Shown in pieces: positions 46,701-55,069 of a DNA stretch of 64,000 bases. The stretch spans positions 1,360,637 through 1,424,636 of the forward strand of contig NZ_AP027059.1 of NCBI RefSeq assembly GCF_030295325.1. The letters run 5' to 3'. The notes below the pieces were generated by a model, which was not told where the DNA came from, did not search any database, and saw only the letters and a program-made list of their open reading frames with translations. The position numbers were made by a program, and so were the translations under genes. Numbering within the stretch: position 1 is the stretch's first letter; the number at the start of each line of letters is the position of its first letter. The stretch is from Haliovirga abyssi (GTDB lineage Bacteria > Fusobacteriota > Fusobacteriia > Fusobacteriales > Haliovirgaceae).

Positions 46701-46992
46701 AGCTTATTTTATCTTTCAAACCTTTAAAATCCCCTATTCCATCTCCATTCCCATCATAAAAGCTTCTCACAAATACCTCATAAAACACGGCATTCTTAGC
46801 CCAATCTACTACTAAATCATTTGTTTCTTTAACTTCCAAATTATTTTGATTACTATTTTGATTACTATTTTGATTACTATTTTGATTACTATTTTGATTA
46901 CTATTTTCATCCTTATTAACTTCCTTATTAATACATCCAAAAGAAATTAAACTCAACATTAAAATTAAAACACTTATTCTTATTTTTCTCAT
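43720..46992 (-). CDS. GH13 alpha-amylase lipoprotein with C-terminal transglutaminase-like domain
   Basis: A 1,090-residue lipoprotein, with lipobox ISFGC (Cys20) and a linker of five NSNQ repeats. The GH13 barrel spans about 65-520, with nucleophile Asp in GFRLDAAMH (about 252), Glu in VGENWTNE (about 288) and Asp in TNHDMGR (about 354). A pullulanase-associated starch-binding-like module (about 550-650, GDYDGWGLHLWGG) and an Ig-like domain (about 660-745) follow. The C-terminus has a transglutaminase-type triad: Cys in AVCEGYTS (about 985), His in AHAWSEVY (about 1021), Asp in FVDTTWDD (about 1037). The amylase part acts on maltooligosaccharides outside the inner membrane; the role of the protease-like fold is unknown. 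It is the last gene of murE-amylase. Confidence 0.92.
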   Translation of the reverse strand: MRKIRISVLILMLSLISFGCINKEVNKDENSNQNSNQNSNQNSNQNSNQNNLEVKETNDLVVDWAKNAVFYEVFVRSFYDGNGDGIGDFKGLKDKISYFKELGVNALWLMPITKSPSYHGYDTTDYYETEPDYGTLTEFHDFLKAAHKNGIKVIMDLVANHTSIDNKWFLESQKTESNKYTNYYVWATEYDALNEKEHWYLLNNKYYYAIFWSGMPDLNYRNEAVKTEMKNIAKFWIDPNKDGDLSDGVDGFRLDAAMHIDKDANITHNWWREFNRTVKSINKNAFIVGENWTNEKNIAPFYKDMDSSFDFPIHGKLITFANGEYVDIVGKLKNIRDTYKQANSNFTDSTFLTNHDMGRVASDLGNNIGKEKLAAAALLTLPGTPFIYYGEELGQLGKGEDDNKREPFDWYRSASGTGMTDMSKGGFFNPMIYTKANDNISYEEEKDNSESLFNWYKKLIKIRKENSIFVTGDYNVVNLGSSLYAYTIEDINVGYKLLVVDNKMDTAQELEVTNNTTELISGGDFIIGNKLKINGYGTKIFKYNDSLPVKISDEAETYKIKLHYNRRNGDYDGWGLHLWGGAVSAETDWLKPKMSDGIDDFGAYFDISVIDKSQPLNYIPHNGDKKDLDIDRRFPDLEKYSEFWIYKGDKNTYVSNNESDIKNIEITPNAEQIVERGETISFNANAKDINGEYVYSKNISFEVEAGDGAGTVDTNGKFTATEIGNVKIRAKLGDKYSDYINIKIIAPEAKKITYNDIVYNGKGEVIDSSSPINYVYNDPLGSILVSEPKERSFNADGFFRIKGSSTYKDDYQFLRIQLIKGDYKLKDYTNTDDFANSVSNAKEQTEYWVKDTFKKNIWLRFGKGEYTLFVYKTQLSNNNLNYTGDIGIDSGIGYSYWVPIYEFHIINTRDEDGKFYYPSDPLESDSLIIKNKALELTNGVTNTKDKIKKINDFVVNSLTYDFDSLEDGKRKKQDAITCMNTGLAVCEGYTSLFDALLRASGIKAKAISGYGIESDGSKAAHAWSEVYVAEEDKWYFVDTTWDDYKDMTSYAYYMLDETPKDHEKLGERIYRNNMKKTGEYSRYDYLNMTY
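46843..46912. repeat. 12-bp in-frame tandem repeat in amylase linker
   Basis: A 12-base unit (ACTATTTTGATT on the plus strand) is repeated about five times, encoding NSNQ units between lipobox and catalytic domain. Unit gain or loss keeps the frame and only alters linker length. Confidence 0.85.
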
Positions 46993-47006
46993 AATTAATC
47001 CTACTC

Positions 47007-47759
47007 CTATTTTTTTATTTTATATTTTTTTAATATTTTTTCATATATCCCATTTTCCTTTATTTCTTTAAAAGCTTTTTTACATTTTTCTACTATTTTA
47101 TCATCTGTTTTTTTACTAAATGCAAATTCAAGACCTACTGATAAATCATCTATAGTATATGCAATTTCAAAATCATTAATCGAAAAATTATATTTTTTCC
47201 CATATTTTTTTAAAACCCAGTATTTAAAAGAAGAAACATCATATAACATCAAATCTATTCTAGAATAATATAATTTTAATATATTCAATCCTCCTTTATT
47301 TGTATATTCAAACTTTTTAAATTTTTTAGATTTTAAATATTGATGCCCAGCATCTTCTAATCTCACTCCTATTTGATATTTCTTAGCATCTTCTAATTTT
47401 TTAACAACAATATCTTTTCTGCTTTTTAGCTTTATCAAACTAGATTGAGTTTTTATTAATTCACCTCCCCATTTAAATTTATTTTCTCTTTTTTTAGTGT
47501 GTAAAATCGAATAAATTAATATATTTTTTTGAGTTTCTGCCATGTTATATGCTCTCGCCCAAGGATATACTTTTATTTTATAATTTATATCTGCTTTTTT
47601 TAATATTTCTTTTAATATTTCAGTAGATATCCCTTTAACTCCCCCATTTTCTTCATAATTATATGGGGGAAAATTTTCTGTTACAACTAATACACCTTCA
47701 GATAAACTAATTTCAAAACTAATTAAAAAACATATAATTAATATTATTTTTAATTTCAT
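47007..47759 (-). CDS. Periplasmic solute-binding protein, family 3-like
   Basis: A 250-residue protein with a cleavable signal peptide (to about residue 20). VLVVTENFPPYNYEENGG followed by KGISTEILKEILKKA is the family 3 start, and the C-terminal ISxNDFEIAYT-like and AFSKKTDDKIV segments fit. No permease or ATPase is beside it, so it may act as a stand-alone sensor or adaptor. It lies between the ElyC/YdcF-like gene and the amylase gene. Confidence 0.85.
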   Translation of the reverse strand: MKLKIILIICFLISFEISLSEGVLVVTENFPPYNYEENGGVKGISTEILKEILKKADINYKIKVYPWARAYNMAETQKNILIYSILHTKKRENKFKWGGELIKTQSSLIKLKSRKDIVVKKLEDAKKYQIGVRLEDAGHQYLKSKKFKKFEYTNKGGLNILKLYYSRIDLMLYDVSSFKYWVLKKYGKKYNFSINDFEIAYTIDDLSVGLEFAFSKKTDDKIVEKCKKAFKEIKENGIYEKILKKYKIKK

Positions 47760-47769
47760 TTTAACCTCC

Positions 47770-48564
47770 CTAAAACCCCTTTATTTTATAATACACAATT
47801 CCAATATATTCCCATACCCCTCTTCTCATATACTCTATATTTAAAGCCGATGGGAAAAATGATGAAAATTGATATCCTGCTCTTCTTGTTATATAATCAC
47901 AGTTATCTGGGATTACATCTATTTGGTTTTTCTTAAAAGTATACACACTTCTTGGCATATGCGTTGCTGACGTAATGAGTATTGGATGTTGAAATTTGTT
48001 TAATTTTAATAATTTTTTTAAATTAATTACATTTTCATAAGTAGTTCTACTTTTATCATCTATTAATATATCATTTCCATTCACACCTAAACTAATTAAA
48101 TATCTTCTGTATAATTTTGCCTCTGGTTCTGTATTGCCATAGACAGATCCACCTGATAATAATATTTTTAATTTTTTATTAGTTTTATTATAAACTCTTA
48201 TAACTTCGTTTATTCTTGCTAATGCAGAATAGGAAGGTATCCCCTTTTCTCCAAAACTAAGCGGAGCATTATCAATTATACCTCCGCCTAACATTATTAT
48301 TGAATCTGCATTTTCTAAATCTTTATATTTAATCGGAGCATATATATTTTCTAACGGCATAACAACTAAATCTTTAATTGGTTCTATTGAAAATAAATAC
48401 AAAATAGTTCCTGTCCCAATTAATACTATGCCAATTATTTTGAATTTATATAATTTTTCTTTGTTAAAATAAAATATTAATCCTCCAGTAATGAAAAATA
48501 TTAATATAAATATTCCTGGTGGTAATAAAAAGCTTAATATCAGCTTATATAAAATTAAAAACAT
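47770..48564 (-). CDS. ElyC/SanA/YdcF-family (DUF218) membrane protein
   Basis: A 264-residue protein with two N-terminal membrane spans, then the DUF218 core: IIMLGGGI, ILLSGGSVYGNTEPEA, SRTTYENV and LITSATHMPRS. The family is tied to envelope and peptidoglycan integrity. The ATG overlaps the murE stop (TAATG), consistent with joint translation and an envelope role. Confidence 0.88.
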   Translation of the reverse strand: MFLILYKLILSFLLPPGIFILIFFITGGLIFYFNKEKLYKFKIIGIVLIGTGTILYLFSIEPIKDLVVMPLENIYAPIKYKDLENADSIIMLGGGIIDNAPLSFGEKGIPSYSALARINEVIRVYNKTNKKLKILLSGGSVYGNTEPEAKLYRRYLISLGVNGNDILIDDKSRTTYENVINLKKLLKLNKFQHPILITSATHMPRSVYTFKKNQIDVIPDNCDYITRRAGYQFSSFFPSALNIEYMRRGVWEYIGIVYYKIKGF

Positions 48565-50000
48565 TACTTTTTCTCCTTTAAGAATTTTCTTGCTATTTCT
48601 CTATCATCAAAATGTATTTTTTCTTTTCCAATGATTTGATAATCTTCATGCCCTTTGCCTGCAATTAAAACTATATCATTTTTCATAGCAATCTCAATCC
48701 CTTTTTTTATTGCTAGCTCTCTATTTTCTATTACTTCATAATTTTTATAATCTATATCTTTCATTCCTTGTTCTACACCATTTAATATTTCTACTGGATT
48801 TTCTGTCCTTGGATTATCAGATGTAATAATCACAAAGTCGCTAAATTTAGCAGCTGCTTTTGCCATTTTAGCTCTTTTCGTTTTATCCCTATCTCCACCA
48901 GCTCCAAAAATTGTTATTATTTTGCTTTTTTTTATCTCTTCTAATGCTGATAATATATTTAATAAACCATCTTCTGTATGTGCATAATCTACAACAACCA
49001 TAAAATTTTGATTTTCACTAATTGTTTCAAATCTACCAGGTACTCTTTTTGCATTTGATAATTTTTCAACTAAAACATCTTCTGAAAATCCTAAAGCTAT
49101 ACCAGCTCCAAATGCTGCCATTATATTATATAAATTAAATTTCCCCATTAATTTCGTTTCAAAACTACTCTTTTTAATATAATCTATTTCTAAAATCATA
49201 TTATGATTTGTATAATTTGTTATTTTTCCAACTATATCTCCGTTAATATTTGAATAAGATATTCCATTTGAATATTTGTTATATAATCTTTTTCCAAATT
49301 CATCATCTATATTAATAATTGCATTAGATTTTTCTTTTAATTTTGAAAACAGTTTTTCTTTTGCCAAGAAATAATTTTCCATATCTCCATGAAAATCTAA
49401 ATGATCTTGTGTCAAATTTGTAAATATCGCTACATCAAATTCTAACATATCAACTCTTCCTAATTCTAACGAATGTGATGATACTTCCATAATAAGATAC
49501 TCTATATTTTTTTCAATAGCTTTTTTACACATTTTTACAACATCCAATGATTCAGGAGTTGTGTTTGGCGCAGCTATTATTTCATCTCCTATTTTATATT
49601 CAATAGTTCCAAATCTTGCAACTTTTCCTAATATCTCTTCTATTAAATATGTTGTAGTTGTTTTCCCATTTGTTCCTGTAATCCCTATTATTTTAAGTTT
49701 CTTTTGTGGCCAATCGTAAAAATTAGAAGCTATAATCCCTAATCTTTTCCTTAAATTATTTACTTTTATATATGTAACTTTTTCATCTAATATCTCCACT
49801 TTTTTTGATACAATAACCATTTTACATCCATTATTAATAGCAGTCTCAATAAAATTATGTCCATCAATAGAAAACCCTTCTAATGCTACAAAAATATCAT
49901 TTTCATCTATTTTTCTAGAGTCATATTCCATCTTGTTATAATCTGTTTTTTCTCCTTGATTTAATATTTCAAATTCTATATTCTTAAATAATTTTTCCAT
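48564..50000 (-). CDS. murE: UDP-MurNAc-tripeptide synthetase
   Basis: Adds the third residue to the peptidoglycan peptide. It has 478 residues: an N-terminal domain with YDSRKI, the P-loop GITGTNGKTTTTY (about 105-117), NLTQDHLDFHG and FGAGGDRDKTKR. DNPR (about 395) is the motif of meso-diaminopimelate enzymes; Lys enzymes differ there. Fusobacterial enzymes may use lanthionine as well, so the amino acid is not settled by motif alone. Confidence 0.95.
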   Translation of the reverse strand: MEKLFKNIEFEILNQGEKTDYNKMEYDSRKIDENDIFVALEGFSIDGHNFIETAINNGCKMVIVSKKVEILDEKVTYIKVNNLRKRLGIIASNFYDWPQKKLKIIGITGTNGKTTTTYLIEEILGKVARFGTIEYKIGDEIIAAPNTTPESLDVVKMCKKAIEKNIEYLIMEVSSHSLELGRVDMLEFDVAIFTNLTQDHLDFHGDMENYFLAKEKLFSKLKEKSNAIINIDDEFGKRLYNKYSNGISYSNINGDIVGKITNYTNHNMILEIDYIKKSSFETKLMGKFNLYNIMAAFGAGIALGFSEDVLVEKLSNAKRVPGRFETISENQNFMVVVDYAHTEDGLLNILSALEEIKKSKIITIFGAGGDRDKTKRAKMAKAAAKFSDFVIITSDNPRTENPVEILNGVEQGMKDIDYKNYEVIENRELAIKKGIEIAMKNDIVLIAGKGHEDYQIIGKEKIHFDDREIARKFLKEKK

Positions 50001-50111
50001 TTCAACTTCCTCTTTTCAATATTTTTTTATTTTTTAGTTTGCTTTTTTTATAAAATCATTTTATTTTCTAAAAAAACTTATTTTTGTTAGATAATCATAC
50101 TCTTCATACAA

Positions 50112-50117
50112 ATTATA
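50112..50117 (-). promoter_or_regulatory. Candidate extended -10 for murE
   Basis: TGATATAAT on the minus strand (TATAAT preceded by TG), about 110 bases before the ATG; the -35 region is only TTTAAA. Confidence 0.45.
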
Positions 50118-50240
50118 TCACATTTGTTTTTAAATTTAAAGATATTTTAATTTTTAAATTTTATAGTTCTAAAAAATTTTGCTTTGAAAAATCGCATATT
50201 TCAAAAAAATTGAATGGCTTATTTTCTGAACTTTCCTAGT

Positions 50241-50277
50241 AAAATATAAAAAGGACAGAAATTTAATTTCTGTCCTT
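50241..50277 (-). terminator. Terminator of hydrogenase operon
   Basis: The perfect 11-base stem AAGGACAGAAA/TTTCTGTCCTT (50251-50277) is followed on the minus strand by TTTATATTTT; it lies 43 bases past the hydA stop. Confidence 0.85.
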
Positions 50278-50302
50278 AATAACGTTATTTTTAAACCGTT
50301 CC
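50278..50302. repeat. Decayed MITE-like end
   Basis: AACGTTATTTTTAAACCGTTCC matches the right end of the palindrome family, placed between hydA and its terminator. Confidence 0.45.
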
Positions 50303-50319
50303 TTAATAATTATTAATTT

Positions 50320-52071
50320 TTATTTTCTATTAAAATAATGTGTATGTAATAGATGATGAGCTTTTTCTCCCAATGGGCTTCCCAAATATGTTGAATATAA
50401 CTCTTTAATATATGGGTTTTCATGAGATTTTCTAATTGCTTTTCCTTCATCTTCTCTATATATTGCTTCTGCCCTTTTCTTTAATATATCTAAATCTCCA
50501 TGATGGTAAGGTTGACCTCCACCACCAATACATCCTCCTGGACAAGCCATTATTTCTATAGCATGGAATTTTGATTTACCAGATTTTATATCTTCTAATA
50601 ATTTTCTTGCATTTCCAAGCCCATGTGCTATTCCTATATTTAAATCTAAATCTCCAACTTTTACAGTTGCACTTTTTATTCCATCTAGTCCTCTAAAAGA
50701 AGTAAAGTTTACATCTTTTAATTCTTCTTTTGTAACCCATTCGTATGCTGTTCTTACTGCTGCTTCTATAACTCCTCCAGTTGCACCAAATATTACTCCA
50801 GCTCCTGTTGATTCTCCTAATGGATTATCAAATTCTTGATCTTCCAAATCTACAAAATCAATATTAAACTGTTTTATCATTCTTGCTAATTCTCTTGTAG
50901 AAATTGAAATATCTACATCTGGATTTCCGTCTACTTTAAATTCGTCTCTTCCAACTTCATATTTTTTAGCAAGACAAGGCATAATTGAAACCACTACCAT
51001 ATTTTCTCTTTTCACACCTATTTTTTCAGCATAATAAGATTTTGCTATAGCTCCAAACATTTGTTGTGGAGATTTAGCTGTTGAAGGTATATCTTTCATC
51101 TCTGGGAATTGATGCTCAAAGAATTTTACCCATGCTGGACAACAAGAAGTAAGTATTGGTAATTTTACTGTTTTATCTCCCTCTAAATGTCTTGTTAATC
51201 TATCTAAAAACTCACTAGCTTCTTCCATTATTGTTAAATCAGCTGCAAAATCTGTATCAAATACATTATCAAATCCTAATTTTTTTAATGCAGTTACTAT
51301 TTTTCCAGTTACAAGAGTTCCTGGTTCCATTCCAAATTCTTCACCTAAAGCTGCTCTTACTGCTGGAGCTACTTGCACAACTACTGTTTTTTCAGGATCA
51401 GCTAATGCAGATACTACATCCCAAGTATAATCTTTTTCTGTTAATGCCCCTGTTGGACATACTGCCACACATTGTCCACAATAAGTACATACAGAATCTT
51501 CTAAATTCATTTCAAATGCTGGTGATACTACTGCATCAAATCCTCTATTAATTCCAGATAATGCTCCTACTGTTTGTACTTCATTACACATAGTTTCACA
51601 TCTTCTACACATAATACATTTATCCATATCTCTTATAATTGAAGGAGAATAATCTTCTCTATATGTTGACTGAGCTCCATCACATCTTATTTCTCTTATT
51701 CCAAATTTTTCTGATAAATCTTGTAGTTCACATTCACCTGATTTAGCACAAGTTAAACACTCTTTTGGATGATCCGATAAAAGTAATTCTAATACAACTT
51801 TTCTAGCATTTAATGCTCTTACACTATTACTTTTAACAACCATTCCATCTGTAACTGGTGTTGCACATGAAGGTGCTAAATTTCTTCTTCCTTCAACTTC
51901 TACAACACAAGCTCTACAAGAAGCAGTTTGATTTACTAATCCTACGTCATGTAAATTCAAATGACATAAAGTAGGTATTTCTACATTAACTTTCTTTGCA
52001 GCATCTAATATAGTAGACCCTTTAGGCACTTCTACAAGTTTATCATCAATAGTAATTTTTACCATTTCCAT
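50320..52071 (-). CDS. hydA: [FeFe] hydrogenase catalytic subunit (HydA)
   Basis: H2-activating subunit of a multimeric NAD-linked hydrogenase, 583 residues. An N-terminal [2Fe-2S] domain (CRACVVEVEG) is followed by a His/Cys3 cluster (HPKECLTCAKSGECELQ) and two [4Fe-4S] clusters (CIMCRRCETMC, CTYCGQCVAVCPTG). The H-cluster domain has all three signatures: TSCCPAW (about 309), MPCLAKKYE (about 365) and MACPGGCIGGGGQP (about 513). With HydB and HydC it matches the trimeric group A3 type, many of which bifurcate electrons between NADH and ferredoxin. Maturases HydEFG are not in the window. Confidence 0.97.
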   Translation of the reverse strand: MEMVKITIDDKLVEVPKGSTILDAAKKVNVEIPTLCHLNLHDVGLVNQTASCRACVVEVEGRRNLAPSCATPVTDGMVVKSNSVRALNARKVVLELLLSDHPKECLTCAKSGECELQDLSEKFGIREIRCDGAQSTYREDYSPSIIRDMDKCIMCRRCETMCNEVQTVGALSGINRGFDAVVSPAFEMNLEDSVCTYCGQCVAVCPTGALTEKDYTWDVVSALADPEKTVVVQVAPAVRAALGEEFGMEPGTLVTGKIVTALKKLGFDNVFDTDFAADLTIMEEASEFLDRLTRHLEGDKTVKLPILTSCCPAWVKFFEHQFPEMKDIPSTAKSPQQMFGAIAKSYYAEKIGVKRENMVVVSIMPCLAKKYEVGRDEFKVDGNPDVDISISTRELARMIKQFNIDFVDLEDQEFDNPLGESTGAGVIFGATGGVIEAAVRTAYEWVTKEELKDVNFTSFRGLDGIKSATVKVGDLDLNIGIAHGLGNARKLLEDIKSGKSKFHAIEIMACPGGCIGGGGQPYHHGDLDILKKRAEAIYREDEGKAIRKSHENPYIKELYSTYLGSPLGEKAHHLLHTHYFNRK

Positions 52072-52091
52072 CTATTTTCACTCCTTTGTTA

Positions 52092-53888
52092 TTATTTTTT
52101 TTCAATAGCCCCAAATTTACAAGCATCATAACACGCTCCACATTTGATACATTTTTCTTGGTCTATTACATGCGCAGTTTTAACTTTTCCAGAAATTGCT
52201 CCTACTGGACATACTCTTGCACAAGCTGTACAACCAATACATTTACCTGGATCAATTACATATTGAAGTAATGCTGTACATTGTCCTGCTGGACATCTTT
52301 TATCTACTACATGTGCTACATATTCATCCCAAAAATTATCTAATGTTGATAATACTGGATTTGGTGCTGTTTGTCCAAGACCACAAAGTGCTGTATCTTT
52401 TATTACTCCACTTAACATTTTTAATTTTTTAAGATCATCCATAGTTCCTTGACCTTTTGTAATTTTATCTAACATTTCATATAATCTTTTTGTCCCTACT
52501 CTACAAGGAGTACATTTACCACAAGATTCATCAACTGTAAAATCAAGATAGAATTTTGCAATAGATACCATACAATCATCTTCATCCATAACTATCATTC
52601 CACCAGATCCCATCATAGAACCTGCTGCTACTAAGTTATCAAAATCTATTGGAACATCAAGATCTTTTTCTGTTAAACATCCTCCAGAAGGACCTCCTGT
52701 TTGTGCAGATTTAAATTTCTTTCCATTTTTAATTCCGCCACCTATATCAAAAATAACTTCTCTTAAAGTTGTTCCCATTGGAACTTCTATAAGTCCTACG
52801 TTATTTATTTTTCCTGCTAATGCAAAAACTTTTGTTCCTTTTGATTTTTCTGTTCCTATTTTATTAAACCAGTTTGCACCTTTATTAATAATTACAGGTA
52901 TATTTGCAAATGTTTCTACATTATTTACATTTGTAGTTTTTCCCCAATATCCTGATTCTGCTGGAAATGGTGGTTTTGTTGTAGGTTCTCCTCTTTCACC
53001 TTCCATAGAATGAATAAGTGCAGTTTCTTCTCCACAAACAAATGCTCCTGCTCCATATTTTAACTCAATATCAAAATCAAATCCACTTCCCATAATATCT
53101 TTTCCTAATAGTCCCATTTCTCTTGCTGAACTAATAGCATTTTGCAGTCTTTCTATTGCCAATGGATATTCTGCTCTTATATAAACAAGCCCTTTAGTAG
53201 CACCAATAGAATACCCACAAATAGACATTGCTTCTATTACACTATGAGGATCTCCTTCTAAGATTGATCTATCCATAAATGCTCCTGGATCTCCTTCATC
53301 AGCGTTACATACTACATATTTTTGTTCTCCAATGTTATATTTACTAGCAAATTCCCATTTTAATCCAGTAGGGAATCCTCCTCCACCTCTTCCTCTTAAT
53401 CCTGATTCTTTCATTTCAGCAATTACATCTTTTGGAGTCATTTCTGATAAAACTTTTCCTAAAGCTTGATATCCTTCTCTTGCTATATATTCTTCAATTT
53501 TATCAGGATCTATAAATCCACAGTTTCTAAGTGCTATTCTCATCTGTTTTTTATAAAAATCCATATGTTTAGAATCACTTATATGTTTCTTTGTCATTGG
53601 ATCTTTATATAATAAACTATCTACTTTTCTACCTTTTATTAAGTGTTCTTCTACAATTAATTTTGCATCTCCAGGTTTTACTTCTGTATAGAATGTATTA
53701 TCTGGTAAGATTTTTACTATTGGTCCTTTTTCACAAAATCCGAAACAACCAGTCATTAATACTTGTACATCATTTTCCATATTATTTTCTTTTAATAATG
53801 ATTTTATATTATCAGCTATGGCTTTACTACCTGACGATAAACATCCTGTTCCACCACATATAAGAACATGCATCTTATAATTTGCCAT
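52092..53888 (-). CDS. hydB: NADH-binding hydrogenase subunit HydB (NuoF-like)
   Basis: A 598-residue flavoprotein subunit. It has an N-terminal thioredoxin-like [2Fe-2S] domain (CGGTGCLSSGS, GCFGFCEKGP), a NuoF core with GLRGRGGGGFPTG (about 165) and the FMN/NADH segment CNADEGDPGAFMDR, a [4Fe-4S] site (SCGKCTPCRVG, about 454), and C-terminal 2x[4Fe-4S] ferredoxin repeats (CIGCTACARVCPVG, CIKCGACYDACKFG). It exchanges electrons between NAD(H), ferredoxin and HydA. Confidence 0.97.
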   Translation of the reverse strand: MANYKMHVLICGGTGCLSSGSKAIADNIKSLLKENNMENDVQVLMTGCFGFCEKGPIVKILPDNTFYTEVKPGDAKLIVEEHLIKGRKVDSLLYKDPMTKKHISDSKHMDFYKKQMRIALRNCGFIDPDKIEEYIAREGYQALGKVLSEMTPKDVIAEMKESGLRGRGGGGFPTGLKWEFASKYNIGEQKYVVCNADEGDPGAFMDRSILEGDPHSVIEAMSICGYSIGATKGLVYIRAEYPLAIERLQNAISSAREMGLLGKDIMGSGFDFDIELKYGAGAFVCGEETALIHSMEGERGEPTTKPPFPAESGYWGKTTNVNNVETFANIPVIINKGANWFNKIGTEKSKGTKVFALAGKINNVGLIEVPMGTTLREVIFDIGGGIKNGKKFKSAQTGGPSGGCLTEKDLDVPIDFDNLVAAGSMMGSGGMIVMDEDDCMVSIAKFYLDFTVDESCGKCTPCRVGTKRLYEMLDKITKGQGTMDDLKKLKMLSGVIKDTALCGLGQTAPNPVLSTLDNFWDEYVAHVVDKRCPAGQCTALLQYVIDPGKCIGCTACARVCPVGAISGKVKTAHVIDQEKCIKCGACYDACKFGAIEKK

Positions 53889-53908
53889 TTGTTATACCCT
53901 CCTTCAAA

Positions 53909-54313
53909 TTATTTTTCTTCTTCAATAGTTGTATACCCTACTGGTATTATTCCATCTACCAATTCTCCATTTTTAATATATTTTTCAATTATTTCTTCTG
54001 TTTTATCTGCATCTACATTTCCAAACACAACTGCTTCTTTACCTGGTAAAGTTATTTCTACAGTTGGTTCTGAATGACAATATCCCATACATCCAGTTTG
54101 TGTTATTACAGCATTTTTTATATTTTTTTCATTTAATTTTCCGATAAAAGCATCCATTGTATCTTTAGCTCCTGCAGCAATTCCGCAAGTTGCCATTGCT
54201 ATTTTTATTTGAACTAAATCATCTACATTTTCACCTTTTTCTCTTAATTCTACTTTATTTTGTAATTTTTCTCTTAATTTTTTTAATTCATCTAATGATT
54301 TTATTTTTGCCAT
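53909..54313 (-). CDS. Thioredoxin-like [2Fe-2S] ferredoxin of hydrogenase operon
   Basis: A 134-residue protein with an N-terminal coiled-coil-like helix (LDELKKLREKLQNKVELRE) and a thioredoxin-like [2Fe-2S] domain with Cys in MATCGIAAG and TQTGCMGYCHSEP. Similar small ferredoxins sit in many clostridial and thermophile hyd operons between hydC and hydB. It likely shuttles electrons to HydB. AGGAGG precedes the ATG. Confidence 0.92.
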   Translation of the reverse strand: MAKIKSLDELKKLREKLQNKVELREKGENVDDLVQIKIAMATCGIAAGAKDTMDAFIGKLNEKNIKNAVITQTGCMGYCHSEPTVEITLPGKEAVVFGNVDADKTEEIIEKYIKNGELVDGIIPVGYTTIEEEK

Positions 54314-54334
54314 TAAAATCTACCTCCTAGTTAT

Positions 54335-54432
54335 GGAACGGCTTAAAAAGTAGTTACCCTTTTCATATCAAAATATGCAATGCTTTTAGCATTTTTAATA
54401 TGAATTTAGGGAAAGTTATTTTTTAAACGTTC
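54335..54432. mobile_element. MITE-like palindrome, copy D, in hyd operon
   Basis: Ends GGAACGGCTTAAAAA and TTTTTTAAACGTTCT are inverted repeats, in the opposite orientation to copies A-C; inner arms are more diverged. Flanks TTATG and TTATA match in four of five bases. It fills the hydC-ferredoxin gap, and its right end contains the last two codons and stop of hydC. Confidence 0.65.
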
Positions 54433-54914
54433 TTATATTCTTTTAAAATATCTTTAACTTGCTCTGGAGTAACTCTTCCATATACTTTTTCCCCTACAAG
54501 TACAACTGGAGCTAATCCACATGCTCCAACACATCTTAAAGCATCCAAAGAAAATTTACCATCTAATCCAGTTTCTCCTACTTCAAGATCTAATTCTCTT
54601 TTAAATTCATCTAAAACTTTCTCTGCTCCTCTTACATAACAAGCTGTCCCCAAACATACTGAAATTGGATATTCCCCTTTCGGTGTCATTGTAAAAAATG
54701 AATAAAAAGTTACAACTCCATAAACCTTTGCTAAAGGTATATCTAGCTTTTCTGATATAAATTTTTGTACTTCCGCTGGTAAATATCCAAAAATATCTTG
54801 AGCTCTATGAAGTACTGATATTAAAGCCCCTTTTTTTTCTGGCAATTCATTAATAAACTTTTCAAGTTTACTATAGCAATCTTGTGCTAATTTGTTTTGA
54901 CATCCATTAGACAT
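54423..54914 (-). CDS. hydC: NuoE-like hydrogenase subunit HydC
   Basis: A 163-residue [2Fe-2S] thioredoxin-like subunit with the spaced cysteines VCLGTACYVRG and ALRCVGACGLAP. VVTFYSFFTMTPKGEYP is typical of NuoE. It is first in the order hydC-ferredoxin-hydB-hydA. Its final codons (Asn-Val-stop) come from the end of a MITE-like repeat, so the original C-terminus may have been different. Confidence 0.95.
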   Translation of the reverse strand: MSNGCQNKLAQDCYSKLEKFINELPEKKGALISVLHRAQDIFGYLPAEVQKFISEKLDIPLAKVYGVVTFYSFFTMTPKGEYPISVCLGTACYVRGAEKVLDEFKRELDLEVGETGLDGKFSLDALRCVGACGLAPVVLVGEKVYGRVTPEQVKDILKEYKNV

Positions 54915-54972
54915 TGTTGTTTCCTCCTTCTTTTATTATAGTTCTTATATTTACTTTTTCTAATATTTTAAT

Positions 54973-55002
54973 ATTAGAATGTGTTATTTTTCACATTCTA
55001 AT
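54973..55002 (-). promoter_or_regulatory. Perfect palindrome downstream of hyd promoter (candidate operator)
   Basis: ATTAGAATGTG and CACATTCTAAT are perfect 11-base arms around eight AT bases, starting about 10 bases downstream of the -10. The core TGTGAAAAATAACACA is one base off the CRP/FNR pattern TGTGA-N6-TCACA and is also Rex-like. It could be a redox-regulator site or an mRNA leader hairpin. Confidence 0.6.
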
Positions 55003-55012
55003 ATCTTTGATA

Positions 55013-55041
55013 AGTATATCACATATAAAAAATATTGTAAA
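55013..55041 (-). promoter_or_regulatory. Promoter of hydrogenase operon
   Basis: Minus strand TTTACA (55036-55041), 17 bases, TATACT (55013-55018). The leader to the hydC ATG is about 90 bases. Confidence 0.75.
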
Positions 55042-55069
55042 GTATTTAAAGCCCATTTTAGTACATTTT

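Noticed and set aside
54973-55002. Intrinsic terminator in the hyd leader
   Set aside because: The palindrome has perfect arms, but no T-run follows in the minus direction beyond ordinary AT-rich sequence.
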